64,000 bases of DNA. Origin: UBA9926 sp913064795 (GTDB taxonomy: Bacteria > Pseudomonadota > Gammaproteobacteria > Pseudomonadales > Azotimanducaceae). How positions within the stretch are numbered: position 1 is the first letter of the stretch; the number at the start of each line of letters is the position of its first letter. The notes beneath the pieces were generated by a model, which was given only the letters and a program-made list of their open reading frames with translations, was not told the DNA's origin and did not search any database. Shown here one piece after another: positions 36,861 through 46,536 of the stretch. The stretch is taken from the NCBI GenBank assembly GCA_045560765.1, contig JBJKZD010000010.1, positions 496,001-560,000 of the forward strand, written 5' to 3'. The translations under genes were made by a program, and so were the position numbers.

Positions 36861-37958
36861 ATGCTCGACGAACTTGAAAAAAGCTTGCCAAGGGACGCCT
36901 ACCTTAGTGATACAAATTTTAAAAACGAACATAACGCGATATTTGAGTCGGATTGGGTCTGCGTTGGTCGTAGCGAGTTACTCAAAGAATCGGGTACCTA
37001 TCTAGCGGTCCGCCTTCAAGCTCAATCAATACTGATTGTTCGTCGAGAGGATGGCGAGTTGGCCGCCTTTTATAATGTCTGCAGGCATCGCGGAACAGAA
37101 CTTGTTCCTCTTGAAGACCCTGGTCCTGTGACCGGAAAATTCCAAAATCGTATTGTCTGTCCCTATCACGCATGGAGTTATAATTTTGACGGGGGTCTTC
37201 GTGGTACGCCCCATTTAGACGTAGATACTGACAGCGTGGGGTTATATCCCATAGCACTCGAAGTCTGGAGCGGCTTCATCTTTGTTCATTTAAATCCAGA
37301 TAAAAGATCATCATTAGTAACAACGCTAGGTTCCGGCACAGAGCGATTGAAGCGATATCCACTGGCGGATCTGAGGGTAGCGGAAAGCATTTCCTATGAA
37401 ATCAATGCAAATTGGAAGGTCATTGTCGAGAATTACAACGAGTGCTATCACTGTGGTCCCGTGCACCCTGAACTTTGCCGAATAGTTCCCGCTTTTCGCC
37501 AAGGCGGCGATGGATTGGATTGGGATGATGGGGTGCCTCATCGCGAAGGCGCCAATACCTTTACTGCAACCGGTACTACTCGGCGTGGTCCATTTCCGGG
37601 AATCAGTGATAGAGAGAGGACTCATCACAAGGGCGAGCTTTTTTATCCGAATTTAATGCTAAGTTTGTCGATGGATCATGTCGTCGCGTTTTATCTTTGG
37701 CCGCAGAATGTCGGCCAGACCCGAATCCGTTGCGATTTCATGTTTCATCCTAATGAGATGAAAAAATCGAATTTTGATGGCTCAGATGCCATCGAATTCT
37801 GGGATATGGTCAACAAGCAAGACTGGGCAATTTGTGAAAGCGTTCAGCGTGGTATGCAAAACCGAGTTTTCGAGCATGGCTATTATGCCCCCATGGAAGA
37901 CTACAGTCTTGATATCCGCCGATATTTGAGTGAAAAACTCGGTGAGACGAGGGACTAA
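36861..37958 (+). CDS. Rieske oxygenase alpha subunit, GbcA/CntA-like
   Basis: A 365-residue oxygenase. The Rieske centre is CRHRG...CPYHAW (Cys74, His76, Cys100, His103); the iron site is ENYNECYHCGPVH, with His197 and His202 and Glu194 at the bridging position. The NYNECYHCGPVHPEL phrase is typical of the branch that contains glycine betaine monooxygenase GbcA, choline/carnitine monooxygenase and stachydrine demethylase. Such enzymes demethylate or cleave quaternary amines. It starts 3 bp after the upstream flavoprotein stop (GGAG overlapping it), so the two are coupled, and an MFS transporter follows. The codons look more AT-rich than in flanking genes, perhaps from transfer. No reductase is nearby. 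Confidence 0.88.
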   Translation: MLDELEKSLPRDAYLSDTNFKNEHNAIFESDWVCVGRSELLKESGTYLAVRLQAQSILIVRREDGELAAFYNVCRHRGTELVPLEDPGPVTGKFQNRIVCPYHAWSYNFDGGLRGTPHLDVDTDSVGLYPIALEVWSGFIFVHLNPDKRSSLVTTLGSGTERLKRYPLADLRVAESISYEINANWKVIVENYNECYHCGPVHPELCRIVPAFRQGGDGLDWDDGVPHREGANTFTATGTTRRGPFPGISDRERTHHKGELFYPNLMLSLSMDHVVAFYLWPQNVGQTRIRCDFMFHPNEMKKSNFDGSDAIEFWDMVNKQDWAICESVQRGMQNRVFEHGYYAPMEDYSLDIRRYLSEKLGETRD

Positions 37959-37998
37959 TGCTGGGTAAAGCTCCTTTGTTGAGTGAGGGATACCTTGC

Positions 37999-39300
37999 AT
38001 GAATAGCCAGCTGATTGGTCGCCGGATCCCAACCCGCTGGCGCCTTTTCAGTCTGCTGTTCCTGCTGAGCTTTCTTTCTTACCTCATGCGCCAAAACATC
38101 CATGTTGCAGGTGAGTTTATGATGCCTGATCTGGGCATTAGTGAACTTGAGATGGGCTGGATTTATGCCGCATTTATATGGGGCTACGCTCTATGCCAAC
38201 TGCCTGGCGGCTTATATGGCAAGTTCCTTGGGCCTCGTGTTGCGCTAACGGGCATTGGCGTCATTTGGGTCATCACCACCGGCTTGACTGGCTGGCTACC
38301 TGGGCAGGTTTTCACTACAGGCGCTGGAATTATTGGTTCTTTGATTGCAGTGCGATTGCTGGTCGGCATGGCCCATGCACCAATTTACCCGATTCAAGCC
38401 TCTGTAGTGGAAAAATGGTTTCCTGTAGGACAGTGGGCATTGCCAAATGGGGTGAGCAGCACTGGTCTGACGCTTGGCGCCGCTTTGGCACAACCTTTGG
38501 TCGCATTCGTTATGCTCTACTGGGGCTGGCGAGTGTCTTTTTATCTGTTCATTCCATTCGCAATCGTTCTTTTTTGGATTTGGTGGCGATATGCCACTGA
38601 TGATCCGGCGGACCACCCTCAGATGAGTCAGGTTGAACTCGCTCAGATTCGTGCCGGTCGGGAACGACTGACCCAGAACGTAGGATTCGGAGTTTGGCGT
38701 CAGCTCATTCGAAACCGCGACACGCTCGTGCTAACGGGAGCCTATTTCGCTGAGAACTATGTGTTTTATTTATTCTTTACCTGGTTTTTTCATTATTTGG
38801 TTGTTGAGCTGGGTTTTGGCATTCTTGAAACGGGTTTCCTTGCTTCGCTGCCTTGGCTGTGTGGCGCGGTCATGGCATCCCTGGGCGGCTATACCTGTGA
38901 TGCCCTCTGCGCAAAGTTAGGACCCCGTCTCGGGTGCAGGATACCGGCGATAACGGGTCTCTTCTGCGCGGGGATATTTCTACACGCGGGTCTGTATGCA
39001 AACTCCCCATATATTGCTGTGGGGTTACTGTCACTTTGCTTCGCCAGTACCCAGTTCACGGAGGGAGCCTTCTGGTCAGCACAAATCTATATTGCGGGCC
39101 CTTATACGGCGCCAGCTTCGGGTGTTATGAACACCGGAGGGAATTTAGCAGGTATTGTGGTGGCGCCGCTGATGCCCTATTTAGCGATGCATGTGGGTTG
39201 GGTGACAGCACTCTCCACGGGAAGTGTAATGGCCTTATTGGGGGCGTTCCTTTGGCTTTTTGTTCGGCCAGACAAACCTTTTACCCCAGATGTAGCGTGA
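37999..39300 (+). CDS. MFS transporter (anion:cation symporter-like)
   Basis: A 433-residue permease with about 12 TM helices. Motifs: SFLSYLMRQNI in TM1, QLPGGLYGKFLGPR (loop 2-3) and RLLVGMAHAPIYPI in TM5, resembling the ACS/glucarate-phthalate branch that imports organic anions. The small ribosome site GAGGGAT lies eight bases before ATG 37999. It is 40 bp after the Rieske gene, so it most likely imports the substrate of the flavoprotein/Rieske pair. Confidence 0.9.
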   Translation: MNSQLIGRRIPTRWRLFSLLFLLSFLSYLMRQNIHVAGEFMMPDLGISELEMGWIYAAFIWGYALCQLPGGLYGKFLGPRVALTGIGVIWVITTGLTGWLPGQVFTTGAGIIGSLIAVRLLVGMAHAPIYPIQASVVEKWFPVGQWALPNGVSSTGLTLGAALAQPLVAFVMLYWGWRVSFYLFIPFAIVLFWIWWRYATDDPADHPQMSQVELAQIRAGRERLTQNVGFGVWRQLIRNRDTLVLTGAYFAENYVFYLFFTWFFHYLVVELGFGILETGFLASLPWLCGAVMASLGGYTCDALCAKLGPRLGCRIPAITGLFCAGIFLHAGLYANSPYIAVGLLSLCFASTQFTEGAFWSAQIYIAGPYTAPASGVMNTGGNLAGIVVAPLMPYLAMHVGWVTALSTGSVMALLGAFLWLFVRPDKPFTPDVA

Positions 39301-39597
39301 TTCGAGAATAATGTTCTCCGGCTGGATCAAATATATTTTTTTTCTTCGTTCAGATAACGGATGATGAGCCTGTCATTTTGGTTACCGATTAAAGCTCTGA
39401 GCTAGGTAAGATTTGGCTTCTGATCTCTTTGTAGTTTTTTTAAGAACCTGCTTTTTGAAGCGCCTATATCGATCTGTGGGTTGCGCGAATTTTCGGTCTA
39501 ATCCGATGAGCTGAGTCGACCAATGCTTTACTCAACGGTATTGAGAATCCGTCGGGGAGCTGATGTAATCCTTCAAAACTACAACTGAGGAACTTAA

Positions 39598-40344
39598 GTG
39601 TCTGGAATGATTATTTACGGGGTTCCATTTTCGCAACCAGTTCGCGCTGTTTTGTGGCTCCTGATGTTGAAAAAAGAGGCATTCGAACTTGTGTTGACGA
39701 ACCCTGGATCTTCCGGGCCCGGGGGTAGTCGTCACTCAGACTTTTTATTAAAAAATGCTGGCGGTACGATTCCCTGCTTGGAGGAACCCGAGACGGGATT
39801 CACCTTGGGTGAGGCGCACGCCATCATGACTTATCTGGCCCAGAAAAATGCTTGGAACGATGTCTATCCAACAGATTTGAGGATCCGTGGCCGGATCGAT
39901 GCTTTTCTTCATTTTCATCACCGAAATTTCAGGGAAGCCTCAGTGGGCTTAGTGGCCCCCAAGGTCCGAAAAGATCTGAACATTCCGGAGACTGTTCAGG
40001 CCTCGGCTCATCGCAGTCTAAGCGCCGCGTTAAAGATGCTTGACGGCTCTGTGCTGTCGAATGCTCAGTTTTTGGTCGGGGATGCAATGACGCTGGCTGA
40101 TCTTGCTGCTTACGTTGAAATTGGACAATTGCAACCGGAATTTACCAACATCTTTGATTTTAGCGGTTATCCGAATGTGCAGCGGTGGATGAGCGACATG
40201 AAGGGCGTTGATGGGCATGATGATGTCCATGTGGCTTTGACCGAGCTGGGTGATATCAGTGAGCGCGCACCCGATATAGAGCAGATCAAGCAAGCGAACC
40301 GCCGAGCACTCGGTGCCATTAAGGCACGGCTTGAGGGCCTTTGA
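39598..40344 (+). CDS. Glutathione S-transferase family protein
   Basis: A 248-residue protein with an N-terminal thioredoxin fold (IIYGVPFSQPVRAVLWLL) and an all-helical C-domain with LVGDAMTLADLAAYVEI. The Ser in FSQPVRA sits where GSTs of the theta/zeta kind put their catalytic Ser. Some such proteins isomerise maleyl-type acids or dehalogenate. It begins at GTG 39598 after GAGGA. It is 300 bp after the MFS gene and 160 bp before the acyl-CoA synthetase, and its partner is unclear. Confidence 0.85.
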   Translation: MSGMIIYGVPFSQPVRAVLWLLMLKKEAFELVLTNPGSSGPGGSRHSDFLLKNAGGTIPCLEEPETGFTLGEAHAIMTYLAQKNAWNDVYPTDLRIRGRIDAFLHFHHRNFREASVGLVAPKVRKDLNIPETVQASAHRSLSAALKMLDGSVLSNAQFLVGDAMTLADLAAYVEIGQLQPEFTNIFDFSGYPNVQRWMSDMKGVDGHDDVHVALTELGDISERAPDIEQIKQANRRALGAIKARLEGL

Positions 40345-40501
40345 CGCCAGTTCGCAGGCTGCCTAAAGCTGAATTAATACTTTGATTAAGCCGGAGTCGG
40401 CCTGGTAAAGCTTGCCTCAGCGCTTTGAAGGGTGTTCGTTCTATCTAATCCCATTGGCATTGGGGTAACTCGACGGCTCAAGGTCTAAGGAGATTGAAGG
40501 G

Positions 40502-42061
40502 ATGGAAGGTTCATTAACGGTCACCGGGCTCATGCGCCAGTCGGCACGTTATAATGCGGGAAGGACCGCCATTATTTGTGGTGAGCGAAGGCTGAGCTTT
40601 GACGAGGCTTGGAAGCGCGGTATCCAATTGGCGAATCTCTTGCTCGAGCTCGGGTTAAGACCCGGTGATCGGGTTGGAGTATTGGAGGACAATGCCCTCG
40701 AGTCACAGGATTTCTTTTTAGGTAGCGCGATTGCTGGGCTTGTTCGCGTTCCACTTTATGCCCGTAATACCCCCGAAAGCCACAGTCATATGTTAGGCCA
40801 CACGGGTTGCCGAGGGGTCGTGGTCTCAGCACATTATGCCGCTGAACTACAATCAATTGTCCTGGATCTTCCTGAATTGCAAGCTGTGCTTGTTCGAGAT
40901 GATGATTATGAAGCCCGTCTCGCGGCGTCTAGCCTTCAGGATCCAGACATTCCCATCCGGCCAGAGGATTGGTGCATCATTCGTCATACCGGTGGAACCA
41001 CAGGCAAGTCGAAAGGCGTGGCCTATAGCCACCGTAGCTGGCTTGCCGCCGGAAGAGACTGGTTTTACAACTTTCCGCCGATGGATGCAGGCGAGGTTTG
41101 CTTGCACGTGGGCCCGATTTCCCATGGCAGCGGATATTTGTACACCCCGACCTGGTTATCTGGGGGCGTAAACGTGTTGATGGATCATTTTGATCCAGAA
41201 GAAACGTTGAGGGTCATGTCCGAAGAAGGTGTGGGGTACCTGTTTTTGGTTCCTGCCATGTTAAATGCGCTGGCCCGGCATCCCCTGGCGAAGCAGCTTC
41301 GTTTCCCCGGGCTTAAAGTAATGCAGATTGGTGGCGCACCGATTGCGGATGAAACCGCTTTGCTCGCGCGTGAGGTCTTCGGAGATGTTTTGTATCAGGG
41401 CTATGGACAGACTGAAGCAGTCCCCGTTTGCATGATGGGCCCGAAAGAATGGTTCTCACAGGTTCCAGGCTCTAATCCTCTTCGATCAGCGGGGCGTGTG
41501 TTGCCCTATGCCTATCTCGAAATTCGTGATCCAGAGGCCCCTGAGGTAGAGCTTGAGATTGGGTCAGAGGGCGAAATAGCGATTCATTGCGAGGGCCAGA
41601 TGCTGGGGTTTTGGCAAAACGAGGATGCCTCACGCGAGCGAATCACGGCGGATGGTTTTGTCCTAACCGGAGATATTGGCCGCTTAGATGAGAACGGTTA
41701 CTTGTACGTGCTTGACCGGAAAGATGACATGATTATCTCGGGGGGCTTTAACATTTGGCCCGCCGAGCTCGAGAACATCATATTGAATCACCCGTCAATT
41801 TCAGAAGTAGCCGTCTTTGCAGTACCTAGTGAGCGTTGGGGCGAAACGCCAGCAGCTATCTGTGTGGTTGAGTCAGAGGGATCTGTCAGTGCCGAGGAAG
41901 TCACTAGGATGTGTAGCGAAGCATTGGGCTCGTATAAAAAACCCAGTCATGTGTTTTTTCAATCTGAGGCGCTACCTAAAAGCCCAGTGGGTAAGGTGCA
42001 ACGGAAGCGACTCAGGGAATCGTTTTGGTCGGGATTCGATCGGCGGGTTTCTGGCAATTAA
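40502..42061 (+). CDS. AMP-binding acyl-CoA synthetase
   Basis: A 519-residue ANL-family enzyme that activates a carboxylic acid as acyl-AMP and then acyl-CoA. Motifs: ATP loop HTGGTTGKSKG (162-172), YGQTEAVP, TGDIGRLDENGYLYVLDRKD (A7/A8) and the C-terminal catalytic Lys in KSPVGKVQRKRL. The strong ribosome site AAGGAG precedes ATG 40502. The acid substrate cannot be read; medium-chain or aromatic acids both fit. It could prepare the acid released by the BVMO/hydrolase steps for the CoA-linked dehydrogenase at 17.4 kb. Confidence 0.93.
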   Translation: MEGSLTVTGLMRQSARYNAGRTAIICGERRLSFDEAWKRGIQLANLLLELGLRPGDRVGVLEDNALESQDFFLGSAIAGLVRVPLYARNTPESHSHMLGHTGCRGVVVSAHYAAELQSIVLDLPELQAVLVRDDDYEARLAASSLQDPDIPIRPEDWCIIRHTGGTTGKSKGVAYSHRSWLAAGRDWFYNFPPMDAGEVCLHVGPISHGSGYLYTPTWLSGGVNVLMDHFDPEETLRVMSEEGVGYLFLVPAMLNALARHPLAKQLRFPGLKVMQIGGAPIADETALLAREVFGDVLYQGYGQTEAVPVCMMGPKEWFSQVPGSNPLRSAGRVLPYAYLEIRDPEAPEVELEIGSEGEIAIHCEGQMLGFWQNEDASRERITADGFVLTGDIGRLDENGYLYVLDRKDDMIISGGFNIWPAELENIILNHPSISEVAVFAVPSERWGETPAAICVVESEGSVSAEEVTRMCSEALGSYKKPSHVFFQSEALPKSPVGKVQRKRLRESFWSGFDRRVSGN

Positions 42062-42252
42062 GCCCATTGATTGAGCGGACCTGGTTTGCAGCGAAGGTTG
42101 GCAGAGTGGGCGTTTATCGTTAAGGTTCGATAGGACTTTAGACAATCGCAATAGATCGTGTTTCGTCAGATTGAGGCGGTAGATCGCCTTTGGCCGGGGC
42201 TGCACCAGCGCGACGTTCCAAGTGCAAACAATTCAAAAAAAGGGAGACAAGA

Positions 42253-42801
42253 ATGGGATTGAATTTGGCAACCATGGAAAAAATTACAGCAGATGTTCAG
42301 ATGAACGATTTGCAATGGGTTGAGGTAGGAGAGGGCTCTTATTTTAAGGTGCTAACGGTCCATGAGCCGACCAATACCGTGGCTTTCGGTTACAAGATGG
42401 ACCCGGGTGCGCCAGATTTCCCGTCTCATTTTCATATTTGTCGCGCCATGGCTTGGACGGTGAAGGGCTGGTATGGCTATCGCGAATCTAAAAATCCTGA
42501 AGAGAGTCGGATTACAACCGGAATGTTTTCTTATGAGGCGGCAGGTTCTTTTCACACCCCTTTTAGTGATTGTCCTGAAGGCTTTCAAACCGTGGGTATT
42601 TTCGAGGGGGATACCGAGGTGTTGCTCCAGAACCACGCTGAGCCAGACCCTGCTTCGGAGCGAATCGGAGACTTGCTGGTCAGTGATTTCATTGGCTGGT
42701 CCAGTCCTGCGACGCATATTGTGCACCGGGATGGTTCGATTACGGGTGACCCAACTTTCAAGTACGATTTCACATCGGGCGTAAACGCGTTCAAAGTTTA
42801 G
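42253..42801 (+). CDS. Cupin-domain protein, possibly 2,4'-dihydroxyacetophenone dioxygenase-like
   Basis: A 182-residue single-domain cupin. The metal motif is SHFHICRAMAWTVKGWYGY (His59, His61), with a third His101 in GSFHTP. Size and layout resemble the cupin dioxygenase that cleaves 2,4'-dihydroxyacetophenone; this is from memory and is tentative. Start is ATG 42253 after AGGGAG; an upstream in-frame ATG at 42190 has no ribosome site. It follows the acyl-CoA synthetase by ~190 bp. Confidence 0.7.
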   Translation: MGLNLATMEKITADVQMNDLQWVEVGEGSYFKVLTVHEPTNTVAFGYKMDPGAPDFPSHFHICRAMAWTVKGWYGYRESKNPEESRITTGMFSYEAAGSFHTPFSDCPEGFQTVGIFEGDTEVLLQNHAEPDPASERIGDLLVSDFIGWSSPATHIVHRDGSITGDPTFKYDFTSGVNAFKV

Positions 42802-42885
42802 GTACAGGTCGGCGGTGCCTGAGTTTGAAGCGGGCACACCGCCTAACCTTTAGCAACGAATAGTCAATCAATGGGTGGATGTGAC

Positions 42886-43515
42886 ATGCGTGAGCAGAAC
42901 GCCGAAACAGATCTAGATGCCGTGATGTATTCCAGTCGAGCCATGCGGCGACTGCAACCTAGAGCCGTGCCAGAGCCGATGTTGATAAAGTTAATTGACG
43001 CGGCCAATCAGGCGCCGAGTGGCTCCAATGCACAGCTCACGCGCTGGGTTATCGTGCGCGATCCTGAACAAAAAAAGAAACTCGCTGCCCTTAACCGACT
43101 GCACGGCGAGCCGCATATTGCAGCGGATGTTGCCAAACCTAAAGATGCGAAGCTGAAGCGCATGCTGGATGCTGTGGTCTGGCAGATGGATCATCTACAC
43201 GAAGTGCCGGCGCTCATTGTTGCTTGCTATGACTATGAGATGGTTGTCGATGGGATGGACATCTACCGAAAAGCAGGGTCAGTCTGGCCTGGCGTGCAAA
43301 ATTTATTGTTGATGGCGCGTTCCTTGGGTCTAGGTGCAGCTCCCACAACCCTGGCGCTTCGGGATCAAGGAATGGTTCGAGAGGCCCTGTCCTTGCCTGA
43401 GACCTTTGCTGCACTCTGCTTGATTCCTGTTGGGTTTCCCCAGGGTCGATTTGGGCCAGTCACCCGAAACCCCGTTGAAGACATTATGCGCTTTGACCGC
43501 TGGTCTGATGACTAA
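42886..43515 (+). CDS. Nitroreductase-family protein
   Basis: A 209-residue FMN flavoprotein of the nitroreductase fold. The N-terminus has SSRAMRRLQPRAVPEPMLIKLIDAANQAPSGSN (the FMN/phosphate loop) and WVIVRDPE; the mid-region has AGSVWPGVQNLLLMARSLGLGAAPTT. These enzymes reduce nitro groups, quinones or flavins, or act as dehalogenases. ATG 42886 has GGTGGA seven bases upstream; ATG 42871 (adding five residues) is possible. It follows the cupin by ~85 bp on the same strand. The natural substrate is unknown. Confidence 0.88.
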   Translation: MREQNAETDLDAVMYSSRAMRRLQPRAVPEPMLIKLIDAANQAPSGSNAQLTRWVIVRDPEQKKKLAALNRLHGEPHIAADVAKPKDAKLKRMLDAVVWQMDHLHEVPALIVACYDYEMVVDGMDIYRKAGSVWPGVQNLLLMARSLGLGAAPTTLALRDQGMVREALSLPETFAALCLIPVGFPQGRFGPVTRNPVEDIMRFDRWSDD

Positions 43516-43581
43516 CGATCGTTGCTGAAGGTTGTTTTATTCAAGGTTTTAGTCAGATCGACCTGCATCGATTAAGGTTTA

Positions 43582-44460
43582 TCACTCTAGAGGTGTTCTC
43601 AGCCCCCGGATTGTCCCGATCGGGCTTGCGATTTCGAAAGCCGAAAAACGAAAGCCTGTGGCGCCATCTTGGAAATGGATAACCATCGATTGCTGCGCTT
43701 TTTTGAACGGCCAAAACCCGGATCGTTCATCCGTCGTTTTTAAATTCTGCTTGGGTTTGGCTCCTTGGCCTCCGTGAGCCTCCGGCGTTAAACGGCGTTC
43801 GTTGCTGGAATGAGCCATGTCGACGGTTTGGGTGCGCAGAGTCACGGCACAACGGAGCTGGCTTTTCGGTGCCTCCCCCTTGTTTTGGTTATTGGCATCA
43901 ACGGGTAACACCTCGACCTGATAACGCCGCTTGCCATCGTAAACCGCATAGCGAGCCTCACATTTTCGATGACGATTGATGCTGGTCAGAATGTTTTGGA
44001 GGGCGTGCAGGGGATCTATGCGCCCTTGATCAAGGGCCTCGGAGACTCTGAGCGGCAGTTCTTGGGTTCGGTCTGTAAAGTCTAAAACTTGAGGAAGAAC
44101 ATTGTGGGCAGTAGAAAAGACGATGTGACGGGTTTCCTTAGTCCCCCGGTCAATGGCATCGACGCGGTAATGCCTCAAGCCAGTCGTTATCTGATTCGAG
44201 TGAAAAGAGGCGCTGTAATCCTTAAAAAGGCTGACGGCGCCTCGGGTGGTGCCGCTGACCTGAAGTTGATAGGAGGGTCTGGAATCGTTCTCCATTTTGA
44301 TGGGACTGTCGCTAGGGGGATCAAGGTACGCAAAGGTTGCTTCACCCAGAGTAATCCCGTGTAGCTTGAAGATGAATTCATCCGCATGCGCTGACCCCGG
44401 CAGAATCAATAGAGTGCTGAGGATTGCTGCGGGAAAAAGATTGAAGCATTGGATGCGCAA
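43582..44460 (-). CDS. Exported DUF3108-like protein
   Basis: A 292-residue protein with a signal peptide (AILSTLLILPGSAHA/DE). The mature part is a beta-rich periplasmic domain with FKLHGITLGEATFAYLDP, YRVDAIDRGTKETRHIVF and a conserved DPLHALQNILTSI, features of DUF3108. The family is thought to be envelope-associated, with unknown function. The last ~80 residues carry an unusual insert (HGGQGAKPKQNLKTTDERSG). It is convergent with the nitroreductase gene. Confidence 0.65.
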   Translation of the reverse strand: MRIQCFNLFPAAILSTLLILPGSAHADEFIFKLHGITLGEATFAYLDPPSDSPIKMENDSRPSYQLQVSGTTRGAVSLFKDYSASFHSNQITTGLRHYRVDAIDRGTKETRHIVFSTAHNVLPQVLDFTDRTQELPLRVSEALDQGRIDPLHALQNILTSINRHRKCEARYAVYDGKRRYQVEVLPVDANNQNKGEAPKSQLRCAVTLRTQTVDMAHSSNERRLTPEAHGGQGAKPKQNLKTTDERSGFWPFKKAQQSMVIHFQDGATGFRFSAFEIASPIGTIRGLRTPLE

Positions 44461-44799
44461 GGATTGCTGCTCGGTGGCTGGATGGTTTGAGTCTACAAGA
44501 TCGAGCGTTGATAATCAGTGCATCTGTGACTTGAGCAGGGCTGGCGATTGTCTTGCGGGGCGGGTGCTCACGAGGGTTATCCACTAGGAAGAATGTCCTA
44601 GGAGGAGCGCAACAGCGAGAGGTCTGTTTGCCAAATTTTAGGAGCCGACCCCTGGGCATGTGCTCGAAAGGCGGTCCATGCTTGGTGATGAGCACAGACA
44701 CTACAATGAGTTCCTACTCCAGGATTTCGCAGAGCCTGGCCAGATAGCGAGTTGGGTAAAAAGTTGGTACCTTAAGCGTTCAAGGTGGAGGAAAGCGCT
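44461..44799. other. Divergent intergenic region
   Basis: 339 bp between an exported protein (minus) and D-aminoacylase (plus). No supported gene. GGTGGAGG ribosome site lies at 44785-44792. Confidence 0.45.
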
Positions 44800-46536
44800 A
44801 TGTACGACTTAGTCATACGAAAAGGGACGATAATCGACGGTTCAGGTGATGCGCGATTTATTGCGGACATCGCAGTGAGCGACGGAAAAATTGTTAAAGT
44901 CGGTGAGGTTCAGGAGAGTGGTCAACGGGAAATCGATGCCGCTGGGCTTTTAGTCACCCCCGGCTGGGTTGATGTGCACACACACTATGATGGCCAGGCA
45001 ACTTGGGACCCCGTGTTGGCGCCTTCGAGCTGGCATGGTGTGACCACGGTGGTGATGGGCAATTGCGGTGTTGGGTTTGCCCCGGTTAAGCCTGAGGACA
45101 GAGCGTTTTTGATCGAATTAATGGAAGGCGTTGAAGATATTCCCGGGGCCGCGCTATCAGAGGGAATCGACTGGCAGTGGGAGAGTTTCCCCGAGTATCT
45201 TGATGCCTTGGCCGCATTTCCCCGAGCGATTGACGTCGCGACTCAGGTGCCTCATGGCGCCATTCGGGCCTACGTCATGGGTGAGCGATGCAACACCGAT
45301 TATGCCCCAACGGCCGATGAGGTTAAGCAGATGGCGGATTTGGTCAGAGAGGGGGTTGCCGCTGGGGCCTTGGGTTTTTCAAGTTCTAAAACGCTTCTAC
45401 ACAAAGACGTGCACGGCGAATACATGCCTGGCACCTTTTCTGGTCACGATGAGATGCTGGCGCTCGGTCTGGGTATGAAGGGCCTGAATAATGCGGTCTT
45501 TGAGCTGGTTTCTGATCATCTTGGGGATGACGAAGAGTGGGCTTGGGTGAAAGCTTTCCAGGAACAAACCGGGCTTGGTGTCACGCTGATCGCGACAACG
45601 GCTCCGGCCTATGAAAATAACAAGATGTATCGCCTAGCGGAGCAAGCTCGTGAGCAGGGCTTTGAAATTCGGCCTCAAGCCGCCGGCCGACCGACAGGGG
45701 TATTGCATGGGTTGCAGTCAAGCTTTCATGCGTTTGTAGGGCATCCGACTTGGCGAGAGGAACTCGCCGAACTCAACCACGAAGCGCTGCTGGCTAAACT
45801 GCAATCCCCAGAGATTCGAGCCAAGATACTTAGCGAGAGATCGGTCATACGGTCCGGCCCGATGCAAGACCTAGAGCAACTGATGCGTATGGTCTTTCCC
45901 CTCGGAGAACAGCCCAATTATGAACCCGCCTATGAAGACAGTATTGCTGGAATGGCTGAAGTCCAGGGCTGCGAACCCCTCGCGTTGATGTATGACTTGC
46001 TGGTCGCAAACGGTGGCCGAGAGCTTTTTTATCAGCCTTTGGGCGGTTATCAGCGCTACTCTCTTGACGCTCAGAAAAAGCTGCTTGAGCATCCTAATGT
46101 CCTGTTTGGCTTGAGCGATGGCGGGGCGCATTGCGGCGTGATCGCCGATGCGGGAATGCCGACGTTTATCATGACGCACTGGGGCCGGGATCGAACCCGA
46201 GGGGATAAATTGAGCCTCGAGTTTATTGTAAAGTCATTGAGTTCAAGCACGGCCAAGGCCTTTGGTCTGTTCGACCGCGGCTTAATCGATGAAGGAATGA
46301 TCGCAGATTTTAATCTGATCGATTTTGAGGCACTCAGGCTCTTTCGTCCCGAAGCTGTGTTCGATCTGCCTGCGGGTGGACGCCGTTTAGTTCAGCGGGC
46401 CGAGGGTTATGAAATGACAATTAAGGCCGGCGAGGTGATTTTTGAGCGGGGAGAACATACCGGCGCATTACCCGGTCAGCTTGTTCGCAGATCGGATCAG
46501 CAACCAGGGACTTCCCAGGCCCAGCAGTCAGCTTAA
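44800..46536 (+). CDS. N-acyl-D-amino-acid deacylase (D-aminoacylase family)
   Basis: A 578-residue amidohydrolase. The metal motif is VDVHTHYDGQATWDP (His60, His62), with the GNCG loop (Cys89) typical of D-aminoacylase, and later GLSDGGAHCG and MTHWGRDR. These Zn enzymes remove acyl groups from D-amino acids, or act on related cyclic or acyl amides. ATG 44800 has GGAGG ~9 bases upstream and is preferred to GTG 44785. The last ~30 residues are a polar tail rich in Gln and Ser. It is a single gene. Confidence 0.9.
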   Translation: MYDLVIRKGTIIDGSGDARFIADIAVSDGKIVKVGEVQESGQREIDAAGLLVTPGWVDVHTHYDGQATWDPVLAPSSWHGVTTVVMGNCGVGFAPVKPEDRAFLIELMEGVEDIPGAALSEGIDWQWESFPEYLDALAAFPRAIDVATQVPHGAIRAYVMGERCNTDYAPTADEVKQMADLVREGVAAGALGFSSSKTLLHKDVHGEYMPGTFSGHDEMLALGLGMKGLNNAVFELVSDHLGDDEEWAWVKAFQEQTGLGVTLIATTAPAYENNKMYRLAEQAREQGFEIRPQAAGRPTGVLHGLQSSFHAFVGHPTWREELAELNHEALLAKLQSPEIRAKILSERSVIRSGPMQDLEQLMRMVFPLGEQPNYEPAYEDSIAGMAEVQGCEPLALMYDLLVANGGRELFYQPLGGYQRYSLDAQKKLLEHPNVLFGLSDGGAHCGVIADAGMPTFIMTHWGRDRTRGDKLSLEFIVKSLSSSTAKAFGLFDRGLIDEGMIADFNLIDFEALRLFRPEAVFDLPAGGRRLVQRAEGYEMTIKAGEVIFERGEHTGALPGQLVRRSDQQPGTSQAQQSA

